Source of the DNA: Oscillospiraceae bacterium
GTDB lineage: Bacteria > Bacillota > Clostridia > Oscillospirales > CAG-272
Reading direction: 5' to 3'
Length of the DNA stretch: 45,543 nt
NCBI GenBank assembly: GCA_015065065.1
Contig: SVQX01000015.1
Coordinates: 1 to 45,543 of the forward strand
How positions within the stretch are numbered: position 1 is the first letter of the stretch; the number at the start of each line of letters is the position of its first letter. Positions 33,666 to 41,836 of this stretch are shown piece by piece. The notes beneath the pieces are model-generated. The model made no database searches. It saw only the letters and a list, made by a program, of their open reading frames with translations, and had not been told where the DNA came from. A program made the translations under genes and the position numbers.

Positions 33666-34199
33666 ATGCCAAATCAATTTGAAAGAGATGCCGTAACCAA
33701 TCTTCAACGGTATCTGCGACAGCTTTCATATTTTGACCGCGATATTTCCCAAGTCCCCATCGACGGGATATTTGAAAGCGCTACGCGGAAGGCTCTGCGC
33801 GCGTATCAACGCTCTGTCGGACTGCCCGAAACGGGAGTTGCCGACAGGGAAACGTGGGAGCGGCTATATCTCGATTACATCAGCAGCCTGAGCGACAATT
33901 CGCCTCCCGCACCCGTGTACGTATTTCCGCGCTATCCCAACGGATATGCCATCAGGCGCGGCGACGAGGGATTTCCCGTATACGTAGCGCAGTTTTTGTT
34001 GCGCGAGATGCTGATAATCTACGGCGAGGAGCAGACAGCCCCCGAGCCCGACGGCAAGTTCGGAGCCGCTACCGAAGCGGCAACAAGGCGCTTCCAGCAG
34101 CTTCACGGACTTCCGCCCACGGGGGAAATAGATAAGCTGACGTGGAACAATCTCGCCGCCGCCCACCGTCCGACGGTAGAGAGATTCCCTGTGCAATAA
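33666..34199 (+). CDS. Two-repeat peptidoglycan-binding protein
   Basis: A 177-residue cytosolic-looking protein made of two PG_binding_1 domains. Repeat one (about 5-70) has PIDGIFESATRKALRAYQRS and TGVADRETWERL. Repeat two (about 95-168) has EPDGKFGAATEAATRRFQQL and TGEIDKLTWNNL. It has no catalytic domain and no signal peptide. It is 32 bp after the SpoIID-like gene with an ACGGAGG site, and it ends in a terminator, so it closes a three-gene unit. A role as an adaptor or structural partner of the preceding protein is inference. Confidence 0.85.
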   Translation: MPNQFERDAVTNLQRYLRQLSYFDRDISQVPIDGIFESATRKALRAYQRSVGLPETGVADRETWERLYLDYISSLSDNSPPAPVYVFPRYPNGYAIRRGDEGFPVYVAQFLLREMLIIYGEEQTAPEPDGKFGAATEAATRRFQQLHGLPPTGEIDKLTWNNLAAAHRPTVERFPVQ

Positions 34200-34203
34200 C
34201 AGA

Positions 34204-34230
34204 TTACGGGAGGCGAAATGCCTCCCGTAA
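34204..34230 (+). terminator. Terminator after the peptidoglycan-binding operon
   Basis: An 11-bp stem TTACGGGAGGC (34204-34214) pairs with its complement at 34220-34230 across a GAAAT loop. ATATTAAGTT follows. Confidence 0.75.
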
Positions 34231-34255
34231 ATATTAAGTTTCGATTAAGCGTATG

Positions 34256-34585
34256 CTATACCACTACTATTTTCACTGCTTTATTTTTCTTTTGCGCGTA
34301 TTTTGCGGTATACTGACTCCCTTTTGATTTTCCGTCCCATATTATTAGTACGAAGTCAGCCATGTCCACCATTTGCTCGTTTCGTTTTATCGGTGCGGCT
34401 CTTCCGTACAAATCATATTGCGGACGAATGACTGTTTTTTCTATTCCGTTATCGTCCGCATAACGCTCGGCTACCGTGTCTATTCCCTTTGCCCCACCCG
34501 TAATGATCATTTTCACATCAGGAGGAATATACCCGCTCAAATCAAAATTTTCGATACTCCGCGAGCCTGCTATCAATACTTTCAT
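34256..34585 (-). CDS. SLOG-fold protein (DUF2493/YspA-like)
   Basis: A 109-residue single Rossmann-like domain. It has KVLIAGSRSIENFDL at the N-terminus and the nucleotide-loop MIITGGAKGIDTVAERYAD, with an acidic-aromatic segment PQYDLYGRAAPIKRNEQMVDMADFVLIIWDGKSKGSQYT. SLOG proteins bind nucleotides or nucleotide-derived ligands and are frequent in phage and defence contexts. Here it is divergent from two XRE regulators. No effector domain is fused. The function is not known. Confidence 0.85.
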   Translation of the reverse strand: MKVLIAGSRSIENFDLSGYIPPDVKMIITGGAKGIDTVAERYADDNGIEKTVIRPQYDLYGRAAPIKRNEQMVDMADFVLIIWDGKSKGSQYTAKYAQKKNKAVKIVVV

Positions 34586-34626
34586 GTAACCCTTCCTTAA
34601 ATGTTAATTTGTTTGCTCCATTACAT

Positions 34627-34681
34627 ATTATACTGCATTTTGCAGTAAATGTTAATACTGCATTTTGCGGTTTGGTATAAT
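34627..34681. promoter_or_regulatory. Divergent SLOG/XRE promoters with twin inverted repeats
   Basis: Two copies of the 15-bp repeat ACTGCATTTTGC(A/G)GT lie at 34632-34646 and 34657-34671, 25 bp apart; copy 1 is a perfect palindrome of ACTGCA-TTT-TGCAGT form. On the minus strand TTAACA (34655-34650), 17 bp and TATAAT (34632-34627) drive the SLOG gene, with copy 1 inside the spacer. On the plus strand TTAATA (34652-34657), 18 bp and TATAAT (34676-34681) drive the XRE gene, with copy 2 between the hexamers. They are probable operators of the adjacent XRE protein. Confidence 0.72.
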
Positions 34682-34713
34682 GTTTTCACAAATTTGTAAA
34701 CGGCAGGATAAAT

Positions 34714-34926
34714 ATGTATAGACGAATTCGCGATTTGCGTGAGGATCGTGATCTGACGCAAAAGGAAATGGCACAAAAGCTCAACTGCTCTCAGCAGGTT
34801 TACAGCAACTATGAGCTGGGACAAAGAGATATCCCCACCGACATTCTGATACGCCTCGCGCTTTTTTATAACGTGTCCATCGACTATATTCTCGGAATTA
34901 GCGACGAACCTAAAAGGAACAAATAA
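34714..34926 (+). CDS. XRE-family transcriptional regulator
   Basis: A 70-residue protein that is essentially one Cro/CI helix-turn-helix domain. The HTH is LTQKEMAQKLNCSQQVYSNYELGQRDIPTD, with helices 2 and 3 at about 14-33. It ends with a short YILGISDEP tail that is common in Firmicutes XRE proteins. It is preceded by AGGA. The promoter region carries twin inverted repeats, making autoregulation and control of the divergent SLOG gene likely. A second XRE gene starts 17 bp downstream. Confidence 0.88.
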   Translation: MYRRIRDLREDRDLTQKEMAQKLNCSQQVYSNYELGQRDIPTDILIRLALFYNVSIDYILGISDEPKRNK

Positions 34927-34943
34927 TAAAAAGAGGTAGCCGC

Positions 34944-35144
34944 ATGATACGACTTAAGCTTCAGGAATATCTGGACAGAAACAAGATCACAAGATATGAG
35001 CTTGCCAAGAGGACGGGCATAAAATTTCAGATAGTGGATAACTATTATAAAAACAAAGTGGTACGCTACGACAGCGACGTGCTTGACAGATTTTGCCGAG
35101 CCTTGGAGTGCGATATTTCGGATATTATTGAATACAGAAAATAA
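34944..35144 (+). CDS. Second small XRE/Cro-type regulator
   Basis: A 66-residue HTH protein. The HTH reads ITRYELAKRTGIKFQIVDNYY, followed by DVLDRFCRALECDISDIIEY, the usual end of the Cro-like YozG/HTH_26 type. It has an AGAGGTAG site and follows the first XRE gene by 17 bp, so the pair is probably co-transcribed. The two are different subfamilies and not a duplication. Its stop codon is inside the terminator stem that follows. Confidence 0.86.
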   Translation: MIRLKLQEYLDRNKITRYELAKRTGIKFQIVDNYYKNKVVRYDSDVLDRFCRALECDISDIIEYRK

Positions 35145-35172
35145 CCCGTGCTGAAAATCAGCACGGGTTATT
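35140..35172. terminator. Bidirectional terminator between the XRE pair and prfC
   Basis: A perfect stem ATAACCCGTGCTGA (35141-35154) pairs with 35158-35171 across an AAA loop, with TTTGTTT after it on the plus strand. The convergent prfC gene ends at 35176. Confidence 0.88.
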
Positions 35173-35175
35173 TGT

Positions 35176-36780
35176 TTAACAGTTCTGATTAAATTCCGAA
35201 AGCTTAAGTCCCGGGTTTTTATCCAACGCCCAGGTGATCTCGTAATCGCCAACGAAAATAAGCAGATTTCTTCCCTTTACGTCCTTTACCCAACGTGTGG
35301 ACTGCATAAGGCGGAGAGAGGACATATATGCGTCGTCCGCGTCCTCGTTATCCACGTAGCGGATATACTGATGCGGTAAGTCCTGCTTGTGGTACTTGAC
35401 GCCGTACTCCGAGTCCATTCGAAACTGAAGCACATCAAACTGAAGCACACCGACAACGCCGACGACCACTCTTTCCATACCGCTGCCCGGCTCAAAGAAT
35501 ATCTGTATTGCACCCTCCTGCGCTATCTGAGTCATGCCCTTTGCAAACTGCTTGCGCTTCATGGAGTCTATCTGCTCCACCACCGCAAAATGCTCTGGGG
35601 CGAATGTAGGAATTCCCGCATACTTAATTTTCTTGCTCTTGGTGCAGACGGTGTCGCCGATTGAAAAGATACCGGGATCGAACACGCCGATTATATCTCC
35701 CGCATAAGCGGTGTCGATTATCTCGCGCTCCTGCGCCATCATCTGCTGTGGCTGGGACAGCTTTATAGCCTTTGCTCCCTGCGTGTGCCAATATTCCTCT
35801 CCGCGCTCGAATTTACCCGAGCAGATACGCATAAACGCGATCCTGTCGCGGTGCGCCTTATTCATATTCGCCTGAATCTTAAACACGAAGGCGGAGAAAT
35901 TCTCGTCCTTGGGGTCTACCACCTCGCCCTCGCTCTCATGTGCGAGCGGCTCGGAGGACATTTGCAAAAATCTTTCAAGGAAGGCTTCAACGCCAAAGTT
36001 ATTCAGCGCCGAGCCGAAAAACACGGGGCTGAGCTTACCTGTGCGTACCTTTTCAAGGTCAAAATCAAAGCACGCGCCGTCAAGCAGGTCTATCTGCTCT
36101 ACAAGCGCCTCACGGGCGTAAGGTCCGATAAGAGCGTCCATCTGCTCCACGTTATTGATATCGCACTCCACGCCGCTGACGCGCTTTCGACCGCTGTGGA
36201 ACTCGCTGAAGGCAAGTATGCTTTTTTTGTCGCGCTCGTAAACGCCCTTGAAATCCACGCCACAGCCGATAGGCCAGTTAACAGGATACGTACCGATACC
36301 GAACTCCTTTTCAAGCTCGTCAATAAGGTCAAACGGGTCACGCGCGTCGCGGTCAAGCTTATTGATAAATGTGAAAATGGGGATATTACGCATAGCGCAG
36401 ACCTTGAAAAGCTTGCGCGTCTGAGGCTCGATTCCCTTTGCCGCGTCAATTACCATCACAGCGCTGTCCGCCGCCATCAGGGTGCGGTAGGTATCCTCCG
36501 AGAAATCCTGATGTCCGGGGGTATCAAGGATATTTATACAATAGCCCTCATACTCAAACTGAAGCACGGAGGAGGTAACGGAGATACCTCTCTTTTTTTC
36601 TATCTCCATCCAGTCGGAGGTGGCGTGACGGTCGCTCGACTTGCCCTTTACTGCGCCCGCCGACTGTATAGCGCCGCCGTAAAGCAAAAACTTTTCGGTA
36701 AGCGTGGTCTTACCCGCGTCGGGGTGCGAGATTATGGCAAACGTGCGCCGTCTGCGTATTTCTGACGAGATATCGCTCAT
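35176..36780 (-). CDS. prfC: Peptide chain release factor 3
   Basis: A 534-residue translational GTPase that recycles RF1/RF2 after termination. G1 ISHPDAGKTTLTEK is near residue 17. The RF3-specific insert SSDRHATSDWMEIEKKRGISV precedes G3 ILDTPGHQDFSEDTYR, and G4 is FINKLDRD. C-terminal domains contain VVGVVGVLQFDVLQFRM and a WALDKNPGLKLSEF end typical of RF3. Start at 36780 with GAAAGGA upstream. It is the last gene of the dnaE operon, 28 bp after dnaE. Confidence 0.97.
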   Translation of the reverse strand: MSDISSEIRRRRTFAIISHPDAGKTTLTEKFLLYGGAIQSAGAVKGKSSDRHATSDWMEIEKKRGISVTSSVLQFEYEGYCINILDTPGHQDFSEDTYRTLMAADSAVMVIDAAKGIEPQTRKLFKVCAMRNIPIFTFINKLDRDARDPFDLIDELEKEFGIGTYPVNWPIGCGVDFKGVYERDKKSILAFSEFHSGRKRVSGVECDINNVEQMDALIGPYAREALVEQIDLLDGACFDFDLEKVRTGKLSPVFFGSALNNFGVEAFLERFLQMSSEPLAHESEGEVVDPKDENFSAFVFKIQANMNKAHRDRIAFMRICSGKFERGEEYWHTQGAKAIKLSQPQQMMAQEREIIDTAYAGDIIGVFDPGIFSIGDTVCTKSKKIKYAGIPTFAPEHFAVVEQIDSMKRKQFAKGMTQIAQEGAIQIFFEPGSGMERVVVGVVGVLQFDVLQFRMDSEYGVKYHKQDLPHQYIRYVDNEDADDAYMSSLRLMQSTRWVKDVKGRNLLIFVGDYEITWALDKNPGLKLSEFNQNC

Positions 36781-36808
36781 AGTGTATTCCTTTCAGATAA
36801 AACAAAAT

Positions 36809-39800
36809 TCATTTCAAGATCACGTTGTCATCTCCGAGCAGTCGCTTTAATTCGCCGATTATAAACGGCGTATAGGCGAGCCTTTCGGAGTAGCGTGAAT
36901 ATTTTTTATCCTCCGCGCTGTAAAACAGCACCTCCAGCTCCACACCCGCGAAAATATCCACAAGATTTTTCGCTTTGAGGAACAGCTCCCCTGTCATGTC
37001 TGGCAGGCGAAGGAATATTTTTTGCGCCTTCGGCGCGGGCTGCGCCTGACCTTGCGGTATTGACGGCATAGCCTCATAAGGGTTATACGCCTTTGTGGGC
37101 GCGGCGGGAGCGGGTTGAGGCTTCGGTTGAAGCTTTGGCAGCTCTGCTTGGGGCTTGGGGGGTGGCGCGAGCTTTTCGGTAAAGTGCGCGTCGTCCACTA
37201 AAAGTCCCATTGAGGACACGAGAATTTTCGGCTCCTCGTCCTCGCGCACCGACAGATTTCCGTCGATATACACGGCGGAATCAGTCTTGATTATATCCGA
37301 GAACTGTCTGAACGCCGTCGGGAAAGCGATACACTCCGCATCTCCCGTGGAGTCCTCAACGCTAAAGAACGCCATGCGCTCCTCGCGCTTGGTGGTCTTG
37401 GGGGTGACGGACGTAATTATTCCCGCAACTCGCACGGGCATTTTGTCCGTGATGTCAAACAAGCCTTCAAGCTCGCCTTCCTCCTCCCCTTCACTCGGTA
37501 TAAGCTGACAGATATCGTTGACCTTTAAGGCGCGCACGCATTTCTTGTACTCGTCCAGCAGCTGTCCCGAGAAAAACATTCCCGAAGAGTCGCGCTCCAG
37601 CATCAGCTTTTCGCGCATGGAGAATTCGGGGATGTTGGGATACTCGAAGCGCGGCTGTGCCGCCACCTCTCCTCCCGCCTCCGAAAACATATCAAGCTGT
37701 CCCGAAAGGTTGGCACGCATTTTCTGCGACATCCGCTCCAGCATCAATTCAAAGGCCGCAAGCAGCTGTGAGCGTCGGGTGGGCATTGAATCAAACGCGC
37801 CCGATTTTATAAGTCCCTCAAGTTGTTTTTTATTTATATCCACATGGCTCATGCGGTCAAGGAAGCTTTCAAACGACACAAATTCGCCGCCCTTCTCCCT
37901 CTCCGCAACAATGGACGAAATAAAGCTCTCGCCCACGTTTTTGAGCGCCAGCAGACCGTAGCGGATAGCATCGCATCCGCCCTCACGGGTAACGCTGAAA
38001 TTCACGTGACTGTGATTTACGTCGGGGGGCAGAACGAAAATTCCTCTCTTTTCCGCCTCGGTTATATACTCCGCCATTTTTGTGCGGTTTCCAAGCACCG
38101 AGGTGAGCAGAGCCGCGAAATACTCCGCGGGATAGTGCGTCTTGAGGTAAGCCGTGCGATAGGAGATAACGGCGTAAGCCGCCGCATGGGATTTATTGAA
38201 GGCATAGTTTGCAAAGCTGCTCATATCGTCAAAAAGCTTGACGGCAACAGCCTCGTTTACTCCGCGCTCTAAAGCCCCCTTGATGAAATCTGCCCTCTCC
38301 GCTTCAAGCACGTCCGCCTTTTTCTTGGACATGGCGCGGCGCACGATATCTGCGTGGCCGTAGGTGTACCCCGCCACGGTGCGGAAGATGCTCATTACCT
38401 GCTCCTGATACACCGTAACTCCAAAGGTAGAGCGAAGTATCGGCTCAAGCAGGGGTGTTTGATATTGTATCCTTGACGGATTGTTTTTGTTTGCTATATA
38501 AGTGGGAATGGCGTCCATTGGTCCGGGACGGTAGAGCGCTATCGCCGCCTCAATGTCGTCCATACATTCGGGACGCAGTTGGGTGAGCATCTGCTTCATT
38601 CCGCCCGATTCAAGCTGGAAAACACCGCCCGTGTTGCCCTTGGATATCAGCTCAAAGGTTTCCGTGTCATCCATTGGGATATTTTCAATCGAAAAATCGG
38701 GATCGCTCAATCGCACCTGCTTCTGCGCGTCGTCGATTATTGTGAGATAGCGGAGAGCGAGGAAGTCGAACTTTAATAGTCCCAGCTCCGCCACGGTATC
38801 CATATCGTACTGCGTGACCACCGTGCCGTTGCAAAGGGCAAGAGGCACGTAGTCGGACACCGGACGGTCTGTAATGACAACGCCCGCCGCGTGAATGGAT
38901 GCATTTCTCGGCATACCCTCAAGCGCCATAGCTGTATCCACAAGCTCTTTTACATTGTCGGAGCTGGTATAAAGAGCCTTCAGATCAGGGAGCTTTAATG
39001 CGTCGGCGATGGTGATACCAAGCTCCTGCGGCACGGCTCTTGCCACCGCGTCCACGTCGCCGTAGGACATACCCATGGCTCTGCCCACGTCGCGGATAGC
39101 CGCCCTCGCCGCCAGAGTACCGAAGGTTATTATCTGTGACACGCGCTCTCTGCCGTAACGGCGGGCGATATATTCAATCACCTCGTCGCGTCTGTTATAG
39201 CAGAAATCCACGTCGATATCGGGCATGCTGACTCGCTCGGGATTGAGAAAACGCTCAAAAAGAAGGTCGCCGCGTATCGGATCAACGTCGGTAATTCCAA
39301 GGCAGTACGCCACAAGGCTTCCCGCGCCCGAGCCACGTCCGGGACCTACGGGAATACCGTGAGATTTTGCGAAATTAACGTAATCCCACACGATAAGAAA
39401 ATAGTCGTCATATCCCATACTTCCTATAACCGAAAGCTCATAGCGGAGTCTGTCCGCGTACATCTCCTTGGTGTACTCACTGTCAAGCCTTATTTTGCCC
39501 GACGCCTCGTGTCGGTCAAAGCCGTCGCAAACCAAGCGCTTGAGATATTCCGCCGCATTCATTCCGTCAGGACACGGGAATTTCGGCAGGCGCACCTTGT
39601 CAAGCTCCAGCTCAAGGCTACACCGCTCGGCAATCCTCGTAGTATTTTCAATAGCACCGTTATAATGCCCGAAAAGCATCTGCATTTCGGATTCGCTCTT
39701 GAAATAAAATTCGTCACCCTCAAAGCCGAGCCCGCCGCCGTTTGCGTCCTCCTCCAGCGTGCGGTTAGTCTGAATACAGGTAAGCACGCGCTGAATATGC

Positions 39801-40450
39801 GAGTCGGAGCGGCGCAGATAATGACAGTCGTTTGTCGCCACGAGAGGGAGTCCCGCGCGCTGTGCAAGCCTTGCAAGCGGCATTATTACCTGCTTTTCCT
39901 GCTCAAGACCGTGATTTTGTATCTCAATATAGAAATTATCCTTGCCGAATATTTCGGAATACTCAAGAGCAGCCTTCAGTGCGCCGTCCTCGTCGCCCGC
40001 CAAAAGCCGACGCGGAAGCTCGCCCGCAAGGCATCCCGACAGAGCGATAAGTCCTCCGCTGTATCGGCGGAGCAGCTCCTTATCCACGCGCGGCTTGGAA
40101 TAAAAGCCCTCTGTAAACGCAAGAGAATTAAGCGCGATAAGGTTTTTGTAGCCCTCCATATCCTTGCAGAGAAGCACCAAGTGATAGTGGCTTCCGCCGC
40201 CTGCGTCAGAGGGGCTTTTTTCAAACCGAGAGCCACGGGCAACGTAGACCTCACAGCCGATAATGGGCTTTATCCCCTCTTGGCGGCAAGCCTTGTAAAA
40301 TTTCACCGCGCCGTACATAACGCCGTGGTCGGTAATAGCCACCGCGTCCTGCCCAAGCTCACGCGCCCGCTTGGCGATACCGTCAATACGGCACGCACCG
40401 TCAAGCAGACTGTATTCGCTGTGCAGATGCAGGTGAACAAAGCTCCCCAT
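36809..40450 (-). CDS. dnaE: DNA polymerase III alpha subunit (DnaE)
   Basis: A 1213-residue C-family replicative polymerase. The N-terminal PHP domain opens with HLHLHSEYSLLDG (6-18), and the other PHP histidines (TDHGVMYG, SHYHLVLL, TNDCHYL) are kept. The palm has PDIDVDF (410-416; Asp411 and Asp413) and LLKFDFL (Asp562). The fingers contain the VGPGRGSGAGSLVAY loop and RRAMSKKK. Gln918-Phe922 (QLDMF) is a beta-clamp motif. An OB fold lies at about 1015-1095, then a Pro/Gln-rich linker (about 1098-1148) and a C-terminal domain. It is somewhat longer than E. coli DnaE because of the linker. Start at 40450 with GGAGGG upstream. The gene lies 27 bp after a small ORF in a five-gene minus-strand operon. 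Confidence 0.97.
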   Translation of the reverse strand: MGSFVHLHLHSEYSLLDGACRIDGIAKRARELGQDAVAITDHGVMYGAVKFYKACRQEGIKPIIGCEVYVARGSRFEKSPSDAGGGSHYHLVLLCKDMEGYKNLIALNSLAFTEGFYSKPRVDKELLRRYSGGLIALSGCLAGELPRRLLAGDEDGALKAALEYSEIFGKDNFYIEIQNHGLEQEKQVIMPLARLAQRAGLPLVATNDCHYLRRSDSHIQRVLTCIQTNRTLEEDANGGGLGFEGDEFYFKSESEMQMLFGHYNGAIENTTRIAERCSLELELDKVRLPKFPCPDGMNAAEYLKRLVCDGFDRHEASGKIRLDSEYTKEMYADRLRYELSVIGSMGYDDYFLIVWDYVNFAKSHGIPVGPGRGSGAGSLVAYCLGITDVDPIRGDLLFERFLNPERVSMPDIDVDFCYNRRDEVIEYIARRYGRERVSQIITFGTLAARAAIRDVGRAMGMSYGDVDAVARAVPQELGITIADALKLPDLKALYTSSDNVKELVDTAMALEGMPRNASIHAAGVVITDRPVSDYVPLALCNGTVVTQYDMDTVAELGLLKFDFLALRYLTIIDDAQKQVRLSDPDFSIENIPMDDTETFELISKGNTGGVFQLESGGMKQMLTQLRPECMDDIEAAIALYRPGPMDAIPTYIANKNNPSRIQYQTPLLEPILRSTFGVTVYQEQVMSIFRTVAGYTYGHADIVRRAMSKKKADVLEAERADFIKGALERGVNEAVAVKLFDDMSSFANYAFNKSHAAAYAVISYRTAYLKTHYPAEYFAALLTSVLGNRTKMAEYITEAEKRGIFVLPPDVNHSHVNFSVTREGGCDAIRYGLLALKNVGESFISSIVAEREKGGEFVSFESFLDRMSHVDINKKQLEGLIKSGAFDSMPTRRSQLLAAFELMLERMSQKMRANLSGQLDMFSEAGGEVAAQPRFEYPNIPEFSMREKLMLERDSSGMFFSGQLLDEYKKCVRALKVNDICQLIPSEGEEEGELEGLFDITDKMPVRVAGIITSVTPKTTKREERMAFFSVEDSTGDAECIAFPTAFRQFSDIIKTDSAVYIDGNLSVREDEEPKILVSSMGLLVDDAHFTEKLAPPPKPQAELPKLQPKPQPAPAAPTKAYNPYEAMPSIPQGQAQPAPKAQKIFLRLPDMTGELFLKAKNLVDIFAGVELEVLFYSAEDKKYSRYSERLAYTPFIIGELKRLLGDDNVILK

Positions 40451-40477
40451 TTTAGCGCCCTCCTCTCTCGTTAAAAT

Positions 40478-40726
40478 TTAAATTTCCTTCTGCTCCTCAC
40501 TGCGGAACAAAAGCTTGGCTTTTCCTCTGCGGTCTACAACAAGCACCGCCTGCTCGTCGCTGACGCGGAAAATCTCACGCCGCGCCGCACCAAGTCCCAA
40601 AAAGCCTGCGGGGAGCTTAAACTGTTCCCCGTCGATACCCACGGTTATCCCACCCAATCGGGAAAATGAATAGGTGATATCGCAGACCACTCCGTCCGAG
40701 TCAAGCCTCCAATGCTGTTTTTTCAT
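40478..40726 (-). CDS. Small protein of unknown function upstream of dnaE
   Basis: An 82-residue protein with no membrane segment. It has alternating hydrophobic and charged strands (GVVCDITYSFSRLGGITVGID, AVLVVDRRGKAKLLF) and suggests a small beta barrel. I recognise no motif. It lies between the M24 peptidase gene (12 bp) and dnaE (27 bp) on the same strand, consistent with an operon member. Start at 40726 with GGGGGAAAG upstream. Confidence 0.72.
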   Translation of the reverse strand: MKKQHWRLDSDGVVCDITYSFSRLGGITVGIDGEQFKLPAGFLGLGAARREIFRVSDEQAVLVVDRRGKAKLLFRSEEQKEI

Positions 40727-40738
40727 AGCTTTCCCCCG

Positions 40739-41833
40739 TCAGCAAAGCTCAATAAGCTCCTTGGGGCTGTGTGTAAGGTCAATAATGCTGCCGTCGTCCT
40801 GCACTGCAATCATATCCTCAATGCGGCAACCGTATTTGCCCTCGATATAGATACCCGGCTCAACGGTCACGACGTGACCTCTCTCCAGCTCTTCGCCTGC
40901 CGTCGCGGCAAATCTCGGCTCCTCGTGAATGAAAAGTCCCACTCCGTGACCGAGGCTGTGACCGAAATATCCCTTATATCCCGCGTTGTCGATAATATCA
41001 CGCGCGACCTTGTCTGCATCCGAGCAGGTCATACCCTCGTAAAGAGATGAGATAGCCGTCGTCTGCGCCTCAAGCACGGTATTATACAGCCGCTTCATCT
41101 CATCGTCCGCCTTACCGATAACCACCGTGCGCGTCATATCCGAGCAATATCCGTCCACCCTCGCGCCGAAATCCATTGTGAGAAATCCCTTTTCCAGCTT
41201 TACGGGGCGCGGAACGCCGTGGGGACGGGAGGATGCACTTCCCGACACTGCGATAGTTTCAAACGCAGTCCCCTGCGAGCCGTGAGCGCGCATGAAAAAT
41301 TCAAGCTCAAGAGCTACGTCAAGCTCGGTGCGGTCAGGGTTGATATATCCGAGGATATGCTCAAACGCCGCGTCGGTCAGCGCCTGCGCACGGCAGATCT
41401 TTGCTATCTCGTCCGCATCCTTTACTCTGCGTGTGTCCGCAAATATTGCAGATGCGCCCGACTTTACCTCAACGCCCACAGCGCCGAATATCTCCTCAAC
41501 TCTGTCGCGTACGGCGCAGGTAAGCTCTCTTTCCTCGTACAAAACAGTCTTGACACCGTGCTTTTCCAGCAGTCCCGCCACATAACGCAGCATGGAGGTA
41601 TCCGGCATAACTACTTCGATAAATTCACCGAGTCCACTCTCCACAATCGCCGCCTTTGCCGCCTCGATATATCTGAAATCGGCAAGCAGATATCCCTTAT
41701 CGGGAAGGACAAGCACGTAGCCGTCGGTGTAGTCGAAGCCTCCAACGTAAAACTGATTTATGGCAGAGGAAACGAATATCGCCTCCGCTCCTTCCTTGTT
41801 CATTCTTTCCCAAATTCTTTCGATGTGTGTCAT
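40739..41833 (-). CDS. M24-family Xaa-Pro aminopeptidase
   Basis: A 364-residue creatinase/aminopeptidase-fold metallopeptidase. It has an N-terminal creatinase-like domain (about 1-125) and a pita-bread catalytic domain. The five metal ligands are visible: Asp in LTMDFGARVDGYCSDMTRT (two Asp), His in GHSLGHGVGLFIHEEP, Glu in HVVTVEPGIYI and Glu in CRIEDMIAV. It releases N-terminal residues before proline. It is probably the intracellular PepP/PepQ-like enzyme common in Clostridia; exact substrate length is unknown. It lies 3 bp after the AP-endonuclease-like gene and 12 bp before the 82-residue ORF. Confidence 0.93.
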   Translation of the reverse strand: MTHIERIWERMNKEGAEAIFVSSAINQFYVGGFDYTDGYVLVLPDKGYLLADFRYIEAAKAAIVESGLGEFIEVVMPDTSMLRYVAGLLEKHGVKTVLYEERELTCAVRDRVEEIFGAVGVEVKSGASAIFADTRRVKDADEIAKICRAQALTDAAFEHILGYINPDRTELDVALELEFFMRAHGSQGTAFETIAVSGSASSRPHGVPRPVKLEKGFLTMDFGARVDGYCSDMTRTVVIGKADDEMKRLYNTVLEAQTTAISSLYEGMTCSDADKVARDIIDNAGYKGYFGHSLGHGVGLFIHEEPRFAATAGEELERGHVVTVEPGIYIEGKYGCRIEDMIAVQDDGSIIDLTHSPKELIELC

Positions 41834-41836
41834 AGC

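Noticed and set aside
39359-40474. 371-codon plus-strand frame opposite dnaE, and similar frames at 35785-36765 and 41219-42463
   Set aside because: They are opposite dnaE, prfC and the M24/AP-endonuclease genes, all of which have intact family motifs. The shadow translations have no recognisable domain and no ribosome sites.
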